A DNA stretch of 64,000 nt from Bromus sterilis (Eukaryota > Streptophyta > Magnoliopsida > Poales > Poaceae), in assembly GCA_950022295.1 (NCBI GenBank), contig OX465595.1, positions 119,662,270 through 119,726,269 of the forward strand, given 5' to 3'. The stretch's first letter is position 1, and the number at the start of each line of letters is the position of its first letter. The notes under the pieces are model-generated. The model made no database searches. It saw nothing but the letters and a program-made list of their open reading frames with translations, and was not told the DNA's origin. Below are positions 41,780 to 52,982 of this stretch, piece by piece. Position numbers and translations under genes: made by a program.

Positions 41780-44310
41780 ATGATGCCCAGCTCTTCTGAT
41801 CTCGGTGACAAGAACACCTCCAACACGGGCGCCATGGTTCCCAATCTCAAGAACGCCAGTGACATCGACCCGGACAACATCATAGCCGTCACGCTAGAAG
41901 ATCTACATGAAGACGATCGGCGCGAGTTGGAACGGGAGATAGAGGAACAAGTGAAGATCAAGCTGTCCAGATTTCAAAAGACAAGGAACGGCGTCATCAA
42001 GAAGCCAAATATACCGAGTGCTTCAACCACTCGGTACTGAGGTGAAAGATTCTATCGAAAACCTTGCTCATTTAGTTGATACATCCGCAGCTAGTAAATA
42101 CGGTTCGGATTTAGAAGAGATGTCACGCCTAATTACTGGAGCTGTAGATAGTAAATTTGATAAGATACAAGGTCAGCTCGAAGAAAGTATATCTCGTCTT
42201 GTTCGTTCAGCAGTATTACAGGTTAATGATGAAGCTCTTGGTAAGAAGCCGATGCCTAATGATAGTGGCAAATTACTTGATCATATGTCTACGCCATGTG
42301 CATCGGTTAGTGTTACGCCAAACACTCAAGTTCCCTTAGATAACTATCAAGGTAGCCTGAACTATGCAAGTGGTTCGGCTAACAATTTTACTACTAGCGC
42401 TTCTCCTCCTACTGTTGCTACTTCGGTTGCCCAATATCACAGCAGCAATAACCGAAGTGGTGCCTTAAACCTTAATTTGCAGCAGCCTTATTATCAAACT
42501 TCGGCATACAACCCTCAACCGAGTTACGCTCAACTCGGTACAAACCCGCAACCGAGTTACACCAAATTCGGTACAAACCATCAAACGAGTCCCACACAAC
42601 TCGGTACACATCCACAACCGGGTTGCATTCAACTCGGTACAGATACACCACCGAGTTACACTCAATTCGGTCATGCTAGTCCATCTGCTCCACAAGTAAA
42701 ATCTACACCATCTAGTTTGAGAGATCAGTTGGATGACCTACTAAAAGGGTATGGTCTAGGACCTAAGGATAGGGCTCGTGCTTATCAAAAGCCGTACCCT
42801 GAATACTTTGATTCCACACCTTATCCTCTTGGGGTTAGGATCCCTGACTTTGTCAAATTCACCGGGGAGCATGGTAGGACCACATATGAGCATGTGGGAC
42901 AATTCTTAGCGCAATGCAGTGAGTTTGGCAATTCTGATATTTATAGAGTTAGGTTGTTTCCTTTGTCTCTATCTAGCACTCCATTCACGTGGTTTACTTC
43001 GTTGGATCCTAATTCTATTACGTCATGGGCGCAATTGGAGGAGAAGTTCCATGATTATTTTTATAGTGGTGAATCTGAGCTTCGGCTTTCTGACTTAACT
43101 ATGGTCAAGCAAAAATATAATGAGCCGGTGCACGACTATATTAGAAGATTTCGAGATGTAAAAAACCGTTGCTTTAATGTAGTTATAACCGAAAGGGATC
43201 TTGCTGATCTTGCCTTTTCAGGTTTGCTTGCTCACATCAAAGATAAATTGGAAGGGCAGGAATTTTAAGACGTTAGCCAAGTGTTGCAAAAGGCATTGGT
43301 ACAGGAAAACCGAGTTAGGGAGGTCAAACAATCTACTCGGTTTAATCATAACAAAGAAAAGGTTGGCCCAACGGTTAATACTTTAGAATATGATAGTGAC
43401 TCGGTTAGTGATGATGACGTAGAAATATGTGTAGCCGAGTGGGTGCACACGCCAAAGTCTAAACCATTTGCATGTTCTGCTCTAAAACCTACACCTGCTA
43501 AGAGAGAAGTCAAGTTTACTTTTGATATTAGCAAGTGTGATAAAATATTTGACATGTTGTTGCAAGAGAAACAAATTCGGTTGAGGGGAGGCCACGTATT
43601 TCCATCTCCAGAAGAGTTGAGGAGAAAAGCGTATTGTAAGTGGCATAACTCTTTTTCGCATGCTACCAATGACTGTAATGTGTTTCGTCGACAGGTTCAA
43701 TCGGCCATCAATGACGGACGATTGACGTTCACAGATGGGGACAAGATGAAGTTAGATACTGATCCTTTTCCTATCAATGTAATCGAGCCTGAGGGCAAAA
43801 AAATTGCTAATTCGGTCAGATCAGACCGAGTCAGCAAAAGAAAAGAACATTGTTGATGATGATGCTCCACCAAGGATGATCGAGTTAAAAAATCCAGAGG
43901 TAGGAGTATGGAAAGTTAAGGGCCAGAAGAAACGGACGCCAAATCCCAAACCAACAGTGAGCATGCTGTTAAAAAAATATACTTCACGCATGGTCGTCAA
44001 CGTGTGTAGTCGGCTTGGGGAGGATAAGCGCACGAAATCTCCCATTAGACATAAAAATCAAGAGCATTGGTGGAGAAACCAATATGAACAACAGCCGGGT
44101 TTCTCAATGGAATCGGCTTATTGGGGGTGTGCACCACCCATGCATCCACATATTTACCCATGGAGTTTCAATCCTTGGGCGCCATACCCTATGGGGCCTC
44201 CGAGTTACATTAAATCAAGATGGGGTCAACCGCGTACTATGTGCAGCGGACAAACACATGATAAAAAGACTCGGTTTGATGAAACAAACACGCGGCCGAG
44301 TTACAATTGA
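41780..44310 (+). pseudogene. TrgE gag-like polyprotein, broken by two frameshifts and a stop
   Basis: The first frame (41780-42040) is acidic, with EDLHEDDRRELEREIEEQ. It shifts at about 42020 into 42018-43268, which holds five 11-residue repeats and then a retrotransposon gag domain (residues about 275-410: VRLFPLSLSSTPFTWFTSL, then WAQLEEKFHDYF). A single in-frame TAA at 43266-43268 separates it from 43269-43856, which has an unusual YCKWHNSFSHATNDC knuckle. A shift near 43820 leads to 43804-44310, which is Pro/Trp/Tyr-rich. Gag should package the RNA using particles or enzymes supplied by another element. Confidence 0.85.
42510..42674 (+). repeat. Five 33-bp coding repeats in TrgE gag
   Basis: Five units of 11 codons follow the pattern NPQPSYxQLGT, in frame with no gaps. 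The unit carries the ACTCGGT motif that is scattered through the whole element. Confidence 0.85.
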
Positions 44311-44932
44311 CTCGGAGGTGAAGAGTGTTGCACCTTCTAGTGTTACTCGGAAAGGTGGATCGGTTGGCGTAATTATCGATCCACTCATCAAAGAAAATAG
44401 CTCGCATACACCCTCTTATCAGTCGTCAGTTATTTTTGGCTCATTCAATCGAAGCGGAAATCTTTGTAACAGCCCAGTTTTTGCAAAAAATAAAATTTTT
44501 GTTTTCGGTGTGAATTGTTTGATTGTCTGATTTGGTTGCGGTGTTTGCATCCCCGATTTATCGATCGGCGATTATTTTCCCCTCTCTTATCTCGTATCGG
44601 ACGGAGACCGACCCTTGCCACCCTGACACTCGACCTTTGCGACACCGGGTTTCGCCCGATCACCGTCGCGAAAACCGCACGAGACCAGCCTCAGCCAACG
44701 GAACGAAAAAACCCCGTTTAATAATTAAACGGGTTATTTTTATAGCGCGCCGGAAAGTATTCTCGGAACGGTTCCAGCGCGAGGTGAACGCCTCCGGCTC
44801 GACGCACCGATCGCGCAGTTCGAAGTTTTACCCGAATCGGAGGTACTGCGGACCCCCGGCAGTTAGAAACGTGAGCACCGTGCGCGCGAGAGAAAAACCG
44901 GAGATGTTTTTGCAAACTGCCAGCCACCTGGG

Positions 44933-44942
44933 CTATAAGTAG
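44933..44942 (+). promoter_or_regulatory. TATA box of GypF LTR
   Basis: CTATAAGTAG is followed about 30 bases later by a leader-like CTTAGGGTTTTCCCC. Probable LTR promoter. Confidence 0.55.
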
Positions 44943-46230
44943 ACCACCCCACAACTTAGGGTTTTCCCCTAAGCACCTAGGCAGCCACCAGCCCCTAGAT
45001 CTGAGATATTTTACCCCATTTTCGCACAATTTAGCCCCAAAATTTAGCAAACCATAGCCCCTCTCGATCTGGACCGTCGGATCTGCGGATCCAACGGCCA
45101 AGATGCTCCCACCTCTCCTCTCTCTCTCCTAGCCAGCTACCCGTGGAGCCCTCGCCGTTGCCTTCCCATCGTTGGAGCCGCCGCCGGCCTGCTCCGGCCG
45201 CCGGAGCAGCAGCAGGGAGCCGCGCCCGACCCCTCCTTCCTCTTCCTCCCGTCCTCTCTCACCCCCTCACCTCCGCCTCCCTCCCCTACAGGAACCGGCG
45301 CCGCCCGAAGCCATGGACGGCCCCGAGCACCTCGTCGCGTCCGCCCGCCATGGCGCCGCCAGGAGCTCGACGCCGAGACCGCCGGCCTCCTCCCACCTCG
45401 AGCTCGTGTCAGCCCTCACCGCGCCCGCCTCGCTCCGGTGGCCGGCCGGAGTTGGCCGCCGCCGCCACCCGCCCCTGGTCGAGCTCGGGAGGAGCCCGAG
45501 CCGGCCAGCGCTCGTCCCAGTCGCCCCCGTGGGCCAGCCCACCACCGGCGGCCTACCAGCTCCCTGGCCAGCCAGCCCAAGGCCTCCAGCCCAGCGCCCC
45601 TCAAAGCCAGCGGCCAGTTGGGCCAAGCCCAAACGTGAGGCCATCCCCCTTTTTTTTTCCAGCCTCTGTTTTTTTTCTTTCTTGTACTAATTTTTTTTGC
45701 TAAGTGTTGGAACAACTGCTGCTGATTCGATTCCGCGTTGACGATAGCAAGCGATCCGTAGCCCGGATGACTTCGCGCCCAAAAGACGAACTGTTTAGAA
45801 TTGCGTGCTCTAGCTTTCATCTTTTGTGAGCATTTTCATTTGATCTCATCTTGATTGTGCAATTGTGTGCTAAAGTGGGCATCAGGCCGTTAAACTGCTA
45901 CTTTTTCCTGTTTAGTGCTGCTGTTATTTTTTTTGTTGCCACTTTGCATGATGATTGTAACAAATCCATGAGGCCTATTGCATTGATTCTTTTTCCATTG
46001 TGTTAAGCATCATGTGTACTTCAGTTTCATGCATTCACATGCCATAATTGCTTGCTGCATCATGTTTATATCATGCTCCAAAGTAGCTATCCTGATGTTA
46101 TTGTGCTGCTGTTGCTGAAACTGTTATTTTGTTGCAACTTCGGGTGACGATTGCTTCGCAACCGTTTATCGGATTTGAGTGATTCCAATTGCATTTTTTT
46201 AAGCATCATGTCTACTTTCATCCCATGTAT

Positions 46231-46358
46231 TGCATTGCCATGATATGCTTGCTGGTCATATAGTTATTGAGCTCCAAAGTTTCTATGCTGCTGTTGCATT
46301 GCCATGATATGCTTGCTGGTCATATAGTTATTGAGCTCCAAAGTTGCTATGCTTCTGT
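46231..46358 (+). repeat. 64-bp tandem duplication in GypF LTR
   Basis: 46231-46294 is repeated at 46295-46358 with only a few differences. It starts TGCATTGCCATGATATGC. Confidence 0.85.
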
Positions 46359-48003
46359 TTTTGACAGCCACCTCTGTTTTTCTCTAAGTCTGTTACTTTG
46401 CGATGCCATGTTGTTTGCTTAATATCTTTTGATCTATGATGCCTATTTGCATGATTCTTTTTGCCATGCCTTCCATGTCATGTCTACTTTAATTGCAAGT
46501 CATTTGTGAGCATGTTTGCATTGATTGTCCTGTTTATGCATTGCTCTAAAGTGTGCTTCGTGATGTTGGCAGTTTGTGCCCGTAAGTTGTTTTGCTTATA
46601 TCTTTTTAACCGTAACTCCGTTTGGGGTGTTCTTTATATGTAACTTGATTAGTTTTTCGTGTACTTTGTGTTTATGCTATTGTTTGATGTTGTTAACCAA
46701 CCTAAAATATGGTTTAGGGCAGAACAGTACCAAATCTTTTAATCGTCGTGCGACACTTAGTGTATGCCATGTTTAGGTTGTGCCTCACTTAAATTGACTA
46801 GCATAGATAGTTTACTTTGTGCTTCACCTCTTGACATGTTTGTGTGATATGCCATGCTTGCTTGAGTTGCCATGTTAATAACCGTTGGTTGATCACCTGT
46901 AGCTAAACAACTTGAACCTTTCTAAATGTGCGGTATCGTCGTGTGTGACGAGTACTCCACTTAACCTGTTAGTAACCGCTCTCGATGGTAGGTGCGATGT
47001 CTCGTGTTTCCTTTTGTTGATGCTTGCTCGTGTTTGCCTCGTAGTAATAGATGGTTGCTCGTTGATTTCTTTCCAGTGTTTATCGTCTTTTGTGCTTCCG
47101 TGGGTACCTCTCGGAGACGATGCGAGCTTGCGATCGACTACACCTTCGGAACCCGACTTATCAAAATGCAAGGACTATACATTACTTATGATCCATTCTA
47201 TTTCAACCAGCGGTTTGCATGCTAGTATAGGTTAAGTTCGATGTTTGATCCTACCACATGTTTACAGCCTCTTTCAAACCGATACAGCCATGTCCCCTCC
47301 CAGCAAACCTTGTACTGCTATGTTACTATTGCTCGTTTCTCAGCCCCTGCTTAGTATGCATGCGTAGGATGCTACGTTGTTACCCTGTTACTCCTTGGTT
47401 TGGGATATCACATTATTTATATTGTTGTTGATGATATGACTATTATAATGTTGACTATATTCGACGAAGGATGGAAGGTCTAGGCTATCCCACCCCGACG
47501 CTTTGTTCCATTTGAGTCACCTAGGACCCGAGTTCCGGGTATTGATTTTAAGACTGAGCGTGCCTAACCGCGTGTGGGATTTTATGGGGTCCCCTTTTCT
47601 TACCTACCTAGCTTCAAACATTTCTAGTGGTGGCCCAAGCTGATTTACCATTTGAAACCGTGTGTGTGCTGGTCAGCTGCCAGTTGTTTTTAAACCAAAC
47701 CAGACCAGTGAGGACATAGTTCCCTTGCTGGCCCACCTTGTTCGGCTGAGGACACGGTTTCCCATGTGTGATTAACCGGCTATCCAAACCCGAGACAGAC
47801 GGTAGAGACCAGATCGAGAGAGCGGCCGGCTCCTGAGATGGATGTCGACTCACCGGGGGCCACCCGGATTTTTTCGTTGTTAGCTAGAGGGACCTGTCGT
47901 TTCGGATCTCTTGGAACTAAATCATAAAATGGTTGCCTGTGATGGGTAGCAACTGAGAGTGATGGACGTGCGTGCGGAGCCTCGTAATGGGCAGTTGGTA
48001 CAC

Positions 48004-48050
48004 CCCTGCAGGGTTAAATCTTTTCGAGAAGCCGTGTCCACGGTTATGGA
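48004..48050 (+). promoter_or_regulatory. Triple-palindrome LTR block in GypF
   Basis: CCCTGCAGGG (48004-48013), CTTTTCGAGAAG (48020-48031, one T-G wobble pair) and CCGTG-TC-CACGG (48032-48043, fully paired) are followed by TTATGGA. Confidence 0.8.
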
Positions 48051-49134
48051 CGACTTGAGACCTACTCCTTGTTCATAGACAACAACAACTGAGATAATCT
48101 TAATACAATTTGATCAACGTGTGTGTGTGCCTTGATTGCTTCTTCTTCGTCGGGATGCGAAGAGGAGGACAAGGATAGGATAGGTGTTATGTTTGCGTAA
48201 GTAGTTGATAGCAAGACTTTTGGAGGCGATTCCTCATCGAATGCTTGGCTTCTTACCTTACTCTCTAGATCGTTAGCCACTTCATAATGCTAGTGCGGCA
48301 GCAACCTCACCACTTACCCCTTCCTTACTGTAAACTACTAGTTGTCCTAGAATGACGAGTGATGAAGTCCTTGCTGGGTCAGATGACCACTACAGTTGGA
48401 TGCTGAGTACCTCTGTACTCATGATACTACCCCCAAACTCTTTTCAGGGTTCTTGATCGACAACAGGTATGGTGATCGACGTTTCACGTGGAGACTTGAC
48501 GACGACTAGTTAGGCAGATCCCGGCGGAGGGCCTGGACCCGTGTGGTTATGGGATCGATGCTGTTTTCTCTTTGCCAGTAGGCATTTGCTTGTAGTCTGT
48601 ACCCAGACATGTATCTTCTCCTGTTGTATTGTATTTAAGGCAGTTGTATGCCGATTGTATGAGATGTTGTATCATGTATCTGTAATGTTGTGATATCATG
48701 TTGGAAATCCGGGGCATATGGCTTTGTCATATGTTGCGGTGGGACCGATATGTGCTTCGTCCCCGGATCTAGGTGGAAACACCTAGATCTGGAACAGTAC
48801 CGCATATCAGGCCTTACATCTGAATACCAATGGACGCCAGAAAATTGCAATAGGGGCCGCATCTCAACAGCGGGGGAATATTTCTACTACTCGGTTCAAG
48901 CCAAACGGCTCGGGGGGCAGCAAAATCAGCTCGGTTGCTCCAGGAACCCTATCAGGGCCGAGTAGCTCGGGGGGCAACAAATATCTCGCCCAAAAAACTC
49001 AACCAGAGCCGCGATGGTGTCCGATTGGATTAACTCGTACTCAGAAGCGCCGAGTACAACGGCTGCGGGCACTGGGGATCAAAGAGGGAACAACCAAGAA
49101 GAAGCATGATGAGAAGTTCAATAAAGAGAAGTCA

Positions 49135-49503
49135 ATGATACCTCAGATGACTTGGCAGAGAAATCTCGCAGTCACAAACAACTCGGATGCGGCCGCTGAT
49201 GACTTGGTTGTTTCAGTGGCTATAGATTACCTGAAGGAGGACCTGATGGATGATGAGTTTACAACTGCCCACAACTCGGATGTTGGCTACAGCTCGGAGG
49301 ATGGTGGCTGCAACTCGGAAGACGCCGTCAACAACTCAGAGGATCACATGGCGGAAGATGACTCTGGCAACAACTCGGAAATTGTTATCAACTTGGAAAA
49401 TATTACCAACTCGGAAGATGGCAACAATAAGGTCAGTGCTATGGATATCAACGTGATTTTTGCATTGCCCGCCGAGTTCCGTGCACCCGAGTTAGAAGCT
49501 TGA
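49135..49503 (+). CDS. TrgE downstream acidic ORF (122 aa)
   Basis: This is an open frame in TrgE, right of GypF, with many NSED/NNSE repeats built on the AACTCGGA motif. It may be the original C-terminus of the TrgE polyprotein, now separated by GypF and frameshifts. No known domain. Confidence 0.5.
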   Translation: MIPQMTWQRNLAVTNNSDAAADDLVVSVAIDYLKEDLMDDEFTTAHNSDVGYSSEDGGCNSEDAVNNSEDHMAEDDSGNNSEIVINLENITNSEDGNNKVSAMDINVIFALPAEFRAPELEA

Positions 49504-49508
49504 GCATG

Positions 49509-49610
49509 TTATGGCCGATATACAATTATCGCCCTAAGAAACCACACATGGCCGATATATGATTATCGCCCTAAGAATATCCATGGCCGATGGAGTGTTG
49601 ACATCGTCCT
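49509..49610 (+). repeat. TrgE 3' tandem repeat
   Basis: There are about three units of ATGGCCGATATATGATTATC and a CGCCCTAAGAA tail, the last one diverged, just ahead of the polypurine tract. Confidence 0.7.
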
Positions 49611-49656
49611 TAGAACCTATGTGGTGCAGAGTATTTTTTGGCTCGCAAGTTTTGCC

Positions 49657-49670
49657 AAAAAATAGGGGGG
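49657..49670 (+). promoter_or_regulatory. TrgE polypurine tract
   Basis: AAAAAATAGGGGGG lies 4 bases before the 3' LTR. Confidence 0.8.
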
Positions 49671-49674
49671 CATG

Positions 49675-50548
49675 TGTTAACACCGGTTTTTGGCACGACA
49701 ATAGACCTATATAAGATGACTACAAATGAAGAATTGCTCTACATGAAAAAGTTGTGTATTTTCGATGTGAACAACTTTGTAGTTCGATCCATCGCCATCC
49801 AAGTCCATCTCGACGGCCAAAGCTATGTTTGAAGCAATAAGATCATAGCAACCGAAGCACTATTATGCCAATTAGGCCTTCAAGACATCTTCAAATGGCA
49901 AAGTGTTCTACATGGGGCGGCTTTGTCTCGTCGAACCGGTCGATTTTGATATTTGAAACGTCCAAATCCGAGTTCGTATGAAAAAGTTGTGGCCAAAACA
50001 GTACAGCGCTGGAAAACCAGGTCGGACCGTCCGGGATGGAAGTCGGACGTCCGGAATAAGACCTCCGGTTACAGAAGTATTTTCGGCCACGTCGGACGGT
50101 CCGGACTGCAAGTCGGACGGTCCGGCCATGTGACGGACGGTCCGGACTGTAAGTCGGACGGTCCGACCTGTGACCACGGGAAATCCGAGTTTGGCCGGAT
50201 TTTGACGATTTGGACGGAAATCTGAGCCCTTTTCTTGTACGGAAAGTCCAACCCCCTCATAAATAGATGAGGTGACGGCCGATTGAGACAAGACACAATC
50301 GATATACATCCAATATCAATCTACTTTTTACTCGTACCTTTACCTTTTCTGTTTCTTTAGGGTTTCTAGTTCATCTTTGCTGATTTGCACTGAAAATCAG
50401 TCGTTCTCCTTCCACGTTAACGAGGGAATCATCTTTGTTGCTTTGCGCTGAAAAGCATCCGTTCATCGTACATGAGAGTGCGATTGGCGACTCCTTAATC
50501 TCATCATCGCCTAGTTGTGTTGTGCAGGTGCAATTTTCTACGCCAACA
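49675..50548 (+). repeat. TrgE 3' LTR
   Basis: 874 bp, the same length as the 5' LTR, with 16 substitutions by hand count and no gap. Confidence 0.92.
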
Positions 50549-50553
50549 GGTCT
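50549..50553. repeat. Right target site duplication of TrgE (GGTCT)
   Basis: Second copy of GGTCT; the TNP2 frame continues from here. Confidence 0.92.
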
Positions 50554-52353
50554 TCTCCGGCATGTTGAGCAGCGTGCCAAACAAGCTTTCACACACGTTC
50601 TTTGTGATATTCATGAGATCAAGGCTATGAGAACTGCGGAGGAGAGTCCAGTATTCCAAATCCCAGAAAACAGACCTCGCTTTCCATACCCTCATCAACG
50701 GCCGAGTCTTCTTTTTTTTCTTTCCCGACGCGGGGCACTCTTTCCAAGTTTTCAGCAAGTTGTTGATTTCTTTGCCGCTTCTTCGAGCTGGGGGTGCTCG
50801 GAGCTCCTCGCTTCCATTGAACAGATGTCCCTATTTTCTCCATGCGTGTTTCTTGGGAAGCCACCTCCGAGACCCCTGGAACACGGTTTTTGAAGATCCG
50901 GGATCTTTTGGTAGTTGGCGATACGTTGTATTATACATGCACCTAACACATGCACAGAATCCTTGGACCACCTGCCCTGAGAAATATCCGTATCCGAGAT
51001 AGTCGTGCACCGTCGTGATCACCGCGGCTTTCATTGGGAAATATTCTTTTTCCGCGGCGTCCCACGTATTGACTCCGTCTTTCCATAACGTTTCTAGCTC
51101 CTCTTTCAACAGCTGCAGATATAGATTGAGGTCCGTACCTGGTTGTTTCGGCCCTTGAACTAGCATAAACATTGTTATGTACTTTTTCTTCATGCACTTC
51201 CAGGGGGGAAGGTTGTATATGTAAAAAAACACGGGCCAGGTACTGTGTGTGCTGCTCTGGCCGCCAAACGGATTGACTCCATCGGCGCTCACACCAATCC
51301 GGAGGTTCCTTGGTTCTTTCCCAAAATCTGGGTATTCGAGGTCCAACGCAGTCCATTGGCTACCATCTGAAGGGTGCCTCAGCATGTCCTCCTTTTTGGA
51401 TCCGGGTTTGGGTCATCCTCTTTTAGCTTATTTCTATCTGCGTGCCAGGTCATGAGCTTTGCTTCCTCGGGATCTATGAAATACCTCTGCAAACGAGGAG
51501 TGATCGGAAAGTAACGTACCACTTTTCTAGGAACTTTCTTCCTTCTCTTGTATCGACTAACACCGCACACCAAACATGTGGTTTTATCTTTGTCCTCACC
51601 ATGATAGATCATACAATCATTTATGCAGACGTGGTATTTAACGTGCGGAAGATCGAGAGGGAAAATGACTTTCTTGGCCTCAGCGATACTAGTTGGGCAC
51701 GTGTTGCCCTTCGGAAGACGATCGTGCCAGAATGCCATGTTATCATCGAAGATTTCGTCGGTCCATTTGTGTTTTGCCTTCATCTCCATAGCCCCAAGTG
51801 TTACATTCAAGCGGGTATCCCCGTCGTTGCATCCTTCGTACAACTTCGTAATCGCGTCTTTCTTGAGTTGTGCCATCTTGGCCTTCTCTCTAGCTGCACC
51901 TCTTGCGTTCACCGCCTCTTTGACAAGCAGCTCTTGAACATGAGGGTCCCGCACCTAGCTTGAATCCTCATGTGCGGAATCTTGATCTTCATGATCTCCT
52001 TCGGCATTTTCTTCATGATCATGTATGGGATGCTCTTCGTCTTCTCGCCCGCCGTTGTTGTCTGGTTGCCCTTCCTCATTTACTGGCGCATTGACGTCCT
52101 CCTCCTCACCAACTTCATCACTTATCCACCGTGTGTAGCCATCCATCAAACCATTACGCTTCATGTGTTTTTCCAATATTCCGGAATCAGGCTCTGTCAC
52201 GCACTGCAGTTTGCATCTCCGACACAAACATCTTATATCCGTCCTATTATTCCGTAGCATGTCGTTTGTCGCACATTGCATCCACCTAGTCACGGTGATA
52301 TCGCTCAGCATCTCGCGTACCATGATTGCCTGCGTGCACAGAGAGCAACACAA
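50549..52353 (-). pseudogene. CACTA TNP2 transposase, N-terminal half
   Basis: On the minus strand, codons 52353-51958 contain a transposase-associated region (WM...IRCLCRRC, then EKHMKRNGLMDGYTRWI) and an acidic linker. A TAG at 51955-51957 is in frame with the next part, 51954-51379. That part holds the TNP2 domain start: YHVCINDCMIYHGEDKDKT and CLVCGVSRYK. A one-base deletion in an A-run at about 51391 shifts to 51385-50554, with IGVSADGVNPFG and YNLPPWKCMKKKY. A TAG lies at 50831-50833. The frame ends ITKNVCESLFGTLLNMPEKT at the TrgE edge and resumes at 40853. Overall, three lesions. Confidence 0.88.
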
Positions 52354-52486
52354 TTATATATCACAGTTGTCGCCGGAAAAATTTGGCATGACCTTCCCTA
52401 ATAATGCATGGGAGCATGCGGAGAGTGCGCCAGAAATTTGCCGAAACGGAAATGAATCAAAATTTCGGCCAAACATTGGCAACTCA

Positions 52487-52700
52487 AGATTCACATATAT
52501 ATCAAACCACCATAAGCTTCACATATACACTTCACATATACGTCAAACCACCATAAGCTTCACATATACATCAAACCACCTCAAGCTTTCACATATAAAT
52601 CAAACCACCTCAAGCTTTCACATATACCTCAAACCACCACAAGCTTCAAATATATACTTCACATATACATCAAACTCAAGATTCACATATACATGAAACC
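52487..52700. repeat. Minisatellite near the TNP2 start
   Basis: About seven imperfect units of 28-31 bases follow the pattern CTTCACATATACATCAAACC with an ACCTCAAG tail. It lies in the 5' noncoding part of the CACTA transposase gene. Confidence 0.8.
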
Positions 52701-52940
52701 CCAAGCTAATAAAGGGAATTATGGGTGATAAATGGAAGAAAAGAGTTGGGGAGGAGGCCCACTTACTTTAATATGAAACAAAGTAGATTTCAAGCCAAGT
52801 ATGGATGGATAAATGGAAGAAATGAGGTGGGGAGGAGCACAAAACCGAATAGAGCTAGGTGAGAAGAGTAGATCTAGTTCGAGAAGTGTGTGGAGTGAAT
52901 GAGAGGTGGTAGGTGGGGTGGAGTAGATAAGGGTAGCTCC
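52701..52940. other. CACTA right-side 5' leader region
   Basis: A purine-rich plus strand (GGAGGAGG, AAATGGAAGAAA repeats) upstream of TNP2. No gene seen. Confidence 0.45.
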
Positions 52941-52982
52941 ATACTTAGGGGTGGCGCATATTGCATGTTAGTGGTGGCGCAT
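52941..52982. repeat. CACTA right subterminal repeat, cut by TekC
   Basis: ACTTAGGGGTGGCGCAT and GTGGTGGCGCAT units show the same repeat as the left end. The second unit is broken by TekC, whose candidate target duplication is CGCAT (52978-52982). Confidence 0.75.

Larger units (their letters stand above)
44465..48818 (+). mobile_element. GypF LTR, about 4.35 kb, probable solo LTR
   Basis: It opens TGTAACAGCCC and probably closes CCTTACA at 48818. Inside are a TATA box (44933), a GC-rich transcribed-like block (45060-45650) and a long AT-richer part with Triticeae repeat character (45830-47300). The triple-palindrome block is at 48004-48050. No primer site or coding domain follows, and TrgE sequence resumes on the right. 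The target duplication is unclear (atctt left, atctg or tctga right), so the right boundary is approximate. Frames such as 45143-45703 and 45416-45820 overlap on both strands and are not accepted as genes. Confidence 0.65.
40854..50548 (+). mobile_element. TrgE, gag-only LTR retrotransposon, complete ends
   Basis: It has two 874-bp LTRs (40854-41727 and 49675-50548), a primer site, a gag-type coding region, a polypurine tract and a perfect GGTCT duplication. There is no protease, RT or integrase anywhere, so it fits the TR-GAG class of non-autonomous elements. I count 16 substitutions between the LTRs (1.8%); at 1.3e-8 per site per year this is roughly 0.7 million years. The GypF LTR is nested at 44465-48818. 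Net length is about 5.3 kb. Confidence 0.92.
22136..52982 (-). mobile_element. CACTA DNA transposon with three nested retrotransposons
   Basis: It starts CACTACTAGAGAAAGGGCTTAT, the CACTA-family terminal inverted repeat. On the minus strand it carries a TNP2 transposase gene (52353 to 39148) and then a second gene ending in an Ulp1-like domain (37268 to 22945). TekB (24345-36642) and TrgE (40854-50548) are inserted inside the two genes, and TekC begins at 52983 in the right subterminal repeats. Net of these insertions about 8.8 kb of CACTA remains, a normal size for an autonomous element. The right terminal repeat is not seen and should lie beyond 64000. Both genes carry stops and frameshifts, so it is now defective. 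Confidence 0.85.

Noticed and set aside
45143..45820. Frames of up to 186 codons in GypF
   Set aside because: Same GC-rich LTR situation; frames overlap on both strands and show no domain.
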